A stretch of 6,875 bases of DNA from Lysobacteraceae bacterium (GTDB lineage: Bacteria > Pseudomonadota > Gammaproteobacteria > Xanthomonadales > Xanthomonadaceae), in assembly GCA_003505795.1 (NCBI GenBank), contig DNXT01000394.1:1-6875 (forward strand), given 5' to 3'. Below the pieces are notes generated by a model. That model searched no databases. It was given only the letters and a program-made list of their open reading frames with translations, and had not been told where the DNA came from. Made by a program: the position numbers and the translations under genes. Numbering within the stretch: position 1 is the stretch's first letter; each line of letters starts with the position of its first letter. Positions 5,614-6,875 of the stretch are shown here, piece after piece.

Positions 5614-6714
5614 ATGCTTTTCGAAACCCTCGATACCAGCGGCCACGAGCAGGTCGTCTTCTGCCACAACCGCGACGCGGGACTGAAGGCGATCATCGCC
5701 CTGCACAGCACCCGGCTCGGACCGGCACTCGGGGGAGTGCGCATGCGGCCCTACGCCAGCAGCGAGGCGGCGATCAACGATGCGCTGCGGCTCAGCCGCA
5801 CCATGACCTACAAGAACGCCCTGGCCGGGCTCAATGTCGGCGGCGGCAAGGCGGTCATCATCGGCGACCCCAAGGTCGACAAGACCGAGGTGCTGTTCCG
5901 CGCGTTCGGGCGCTTCGTCGAGTCGCTGGGCGGGCGCTACATCACCTCCGAGGACGTCGGCACCGACGTCAACGACATGGAGCAGATCTACCTGGAAAGC
6001 GAGTACGTCGCCGGCGTGCACCAGGTGCACGGCGGGTCCGGCGATCCGGCGCCGTTCACCGCCTACGGCGCGCTGCAGGCCCTGATGGCGTCGTTGAACC
6101 GCAAGCTCGGCCACGAGGAGGTCGGCAAGGCCAGCATCGCGGTGCAGGGCCTGGGCCACATCGGCATGGAACTGGTGAAGCTGCTCAAGGAGCGCGGCGC
6201 CAAGCTCTACGTCACCGACCTGGATGCCAAGCTGGTCGACCGCGCGGTCAGCGAGTACGGCGCCGAAGCGGTGAAGCCGGACGAGATCTACGAGGTCGCG
6301 GCCGACGTGTTCGCGCCCTGCGCGCTGGAAGGCGCGATCAACGAGGACACCCTGCCGCGGCTGCGCGCCGGCATCGTCTGCGGCACCGCCAACAACCAGC
6401 TCGCCAGTGCCGAGATCGGCGAGGAACTGGCCCGGCGCGGCGTCCTGTACGCGCCCGACTACGTGGTCAACGCCGGCGGCGTGATGAACGTGTCGCTGGA
6501 AATCGACGGCTACAACCGCGAGCGCGCGATGCGGCTCATCCGCAGCATCTACCACAACCTCGACAAGGTCTTCGACCTGGCGGCCAAGCAAGCGATCACC
6601 CCGCAAGCGGCCGCCGACCGGATCGCCGAAGCGCGCATCGAGGCGATCAGCCGGCTCAAGCTTCCGCTCGGCCGGACCTCGCCGCGCTTCATCGACAAGC
6701 TGCGCGGGGAATAA
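5614..6714 (+). CDS. ldh: Leucine dehydrogenase (Glu/Leu/Phe/Val dehydrogenase family)
   Basis: The 366-residue enzyme reversibly deaminates leucine, valine and isoleucine to their 2-keto acids with NAD+, in the cytoplasm; it is also called bcd. The N-terminal dimerisation and catalytic domain holds LGPALGGVRMRPY (35-47) with the Gly-rich substrate loop, TYKNALAGLNVGGGKAVI (65-82) with Lys67 and Lys79 matching the two catalytic lysines of Bacillus LeuDH (68 and 80), and SEDVGTDVNDM (112-122). The Rossmann domain has VQGLGHIG (177-184) and the acidic Asp202 in VTDLD, fitting NAD preference. GTANNQLA (257-264) and VVNAGGVMNV (284-293) complete the cofactor site. Length is typical for LeuDH. The ATG at 5614 is supported by GGAG at 5602-5605, 8 nt upstream; the longer in-frame reading begins inside the -10 element. 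The 2-keto acids feed branched-chain catabolism and iso-fatty-acid primers, abundant in xanthomonads. Confidence 0.94.
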   Translation: MLFETLDTSGHEQVVFCHNRDAGLKAIIALHSTRLGPALGGVRMRPYASSEAAINDALRLSRTMTYKNALAGLNVGGGKAVIIGDPKVDKTEVLFRAFGRFVESLGGRYITSEDVGTDVNDMEQIYLESEYVAGVHQVHGGSGDPAPFTAYGALQALMASLNRKLGHEEVGKASIAVQGLGHIGMELVKLLKERGAKLYVTDLDAKLVDRAVSEYGAEAVKPDEIYEVAADVFAPCALEGAINEDTLPRLRAGIVCGTANNQLASAEIGEELARRGVLYAPDYVVNAGGVMNVSLEIDGYNRERAMRLIRSIYHNLDKVFDLAAKQAITPQAAADRIAEARIEAISRLKLPLGRTSPRFIDKLRGE

Positions 6715-6721
6715 ACCGCCG

Positions 6722-6744
6722 GCAGCCCGGCAGTCGCGGGCTGC
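6722..6744 (+). terminator. GC hairpin behind leucine dehydrogenase
   Basis: GCAGCCCG (6722-6729) and CGGGCTGC (6737-6744) form a perfect 8-bp stem with a 7-nt loop, beginning 8 nt after the TAA stop. Only GCGTTG follows, so there is no T-tract. An alternative outer pairing CCGGCA (6719-6724) with TGCCGG (6749-6754) competes with it. It is likely a transcript-end or 3'-stabilising structure, not a standard intrinsic terminator. Confidence 0.45.
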
Positions 6745-6817
6745 GCGTTGCCGGACCGGGCCAGGCCTCTTGATTAATGCATGGGAGCCGGCCCCAGGTC
6801 GAATCGACATTCACAAT

Positions 6818-6867
6818 CCTTCTCCCGCTTGCGGGAGAAGGTGGCGCGCAGCGCCGGATCAGGGCGT
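6818..6867 (+). repeat. Xanthomonad-type REP-like double-hairpin repeat
   Basis: CCTTCTCCCGC (6818-6828) and GCGGGAGAAGG (6831-6841) form a perfect 11-bp inverted repeat with only TT between, followed by a second small stem GGCGC-GCA-GCGCC (6843-6855) and GGATCAGGGCG. I know this unit, usually continuing as GGATGAGGG, as a very frequent intergenic repeat in Xanthomonas, Lysobacter and relatives. It lies in the gap after leucine dehydrogenase (6715-6875), where I see no gene. Confidence 0.8.
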
Positions 6868-6875
6868 GGCATGCG

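Noticed and set aside
5608..6810. Long minus-strand open frame opposite leucine dehydrogenase
   Set aside because: The opposite strand is a complete enzyme with all catalytic residues; the antisense product has no recognisable motif and is a GC-content artefact.

Overview
The window is a GC-rich stretch of bacterial chromosome with nine complete protein genes and the first codons of a tenth. Protein style, third-position GC bias and the intergenic repeats all fit a gammaproteobacterium of the Xanthomonadaceae/Lysobacteraceae (Lysobacter, Luteimonas, Pseudoxanthomonas and relatives). The repeats are GTGGGAGGGACT-type units and a CCTTCTCCCGC/GCGGGAGAAGG hairpin unit. The genus is an inference from style; no rRNA or marker gene is present. 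I see no phage genes, insertion sequences, CRISPR, tRNA or rRNA.

Left part (1-1229): on the minus strand an ECF-type RNA polymerase sigma factor (59-643) overlaps by 4 nt a downstream gene cut off by the window edge, probably its anti-sigma partner. Upstream of the sigma gene is a 283-bp gap (644-926) with two minus-strand copies of a REP-like repeat and two short palindromes. A small unknown plus-strand gene follows (927-1229), with a GTG start and a very strong ribosome binding site.

Middle part (1299-4694): an acyl-CoA synthetase (1299-2990) and a short MscS-type mechanosensitive channel (3062-3649) lie on the plus strand. The channel converges with 1 nt between stop codons on a DksA/TraR-type zinc-finger protein (3651-3917, minus). 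This is divergent from a DUF2789 protein (4050-4295, plus). After a 225-bp gap holding the best repeat copy comes a tiny DUF1328/YtjA membrane protein on the minus strand (4521-4694).

Right part (4865-6875): a YgjP-like HELAH zinc metallopeptidase (4865-5365), probably read from a near-leaderless transcript, precedes leucine dehydrogenase (5614-6714). The dehydrogenase has a roughly 165-nt leader packed with hairpins, the first followed at once by a T-rich tract. A GC hairpin and a double-hairpin REP-like unit close the window.

The genes are mostly separate transcription units with mixed orientation, not one pathway. Leucine dehydrogenase makes branched-chain 2-keto acids that feed iso-branched fatty acids, and the acyl-CoA synthetase could act on related acids, but nothing here ties them together. 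I found no convincing new multi-gene system; the most unusual signal is the structured leader of leucine dehydrogenase.
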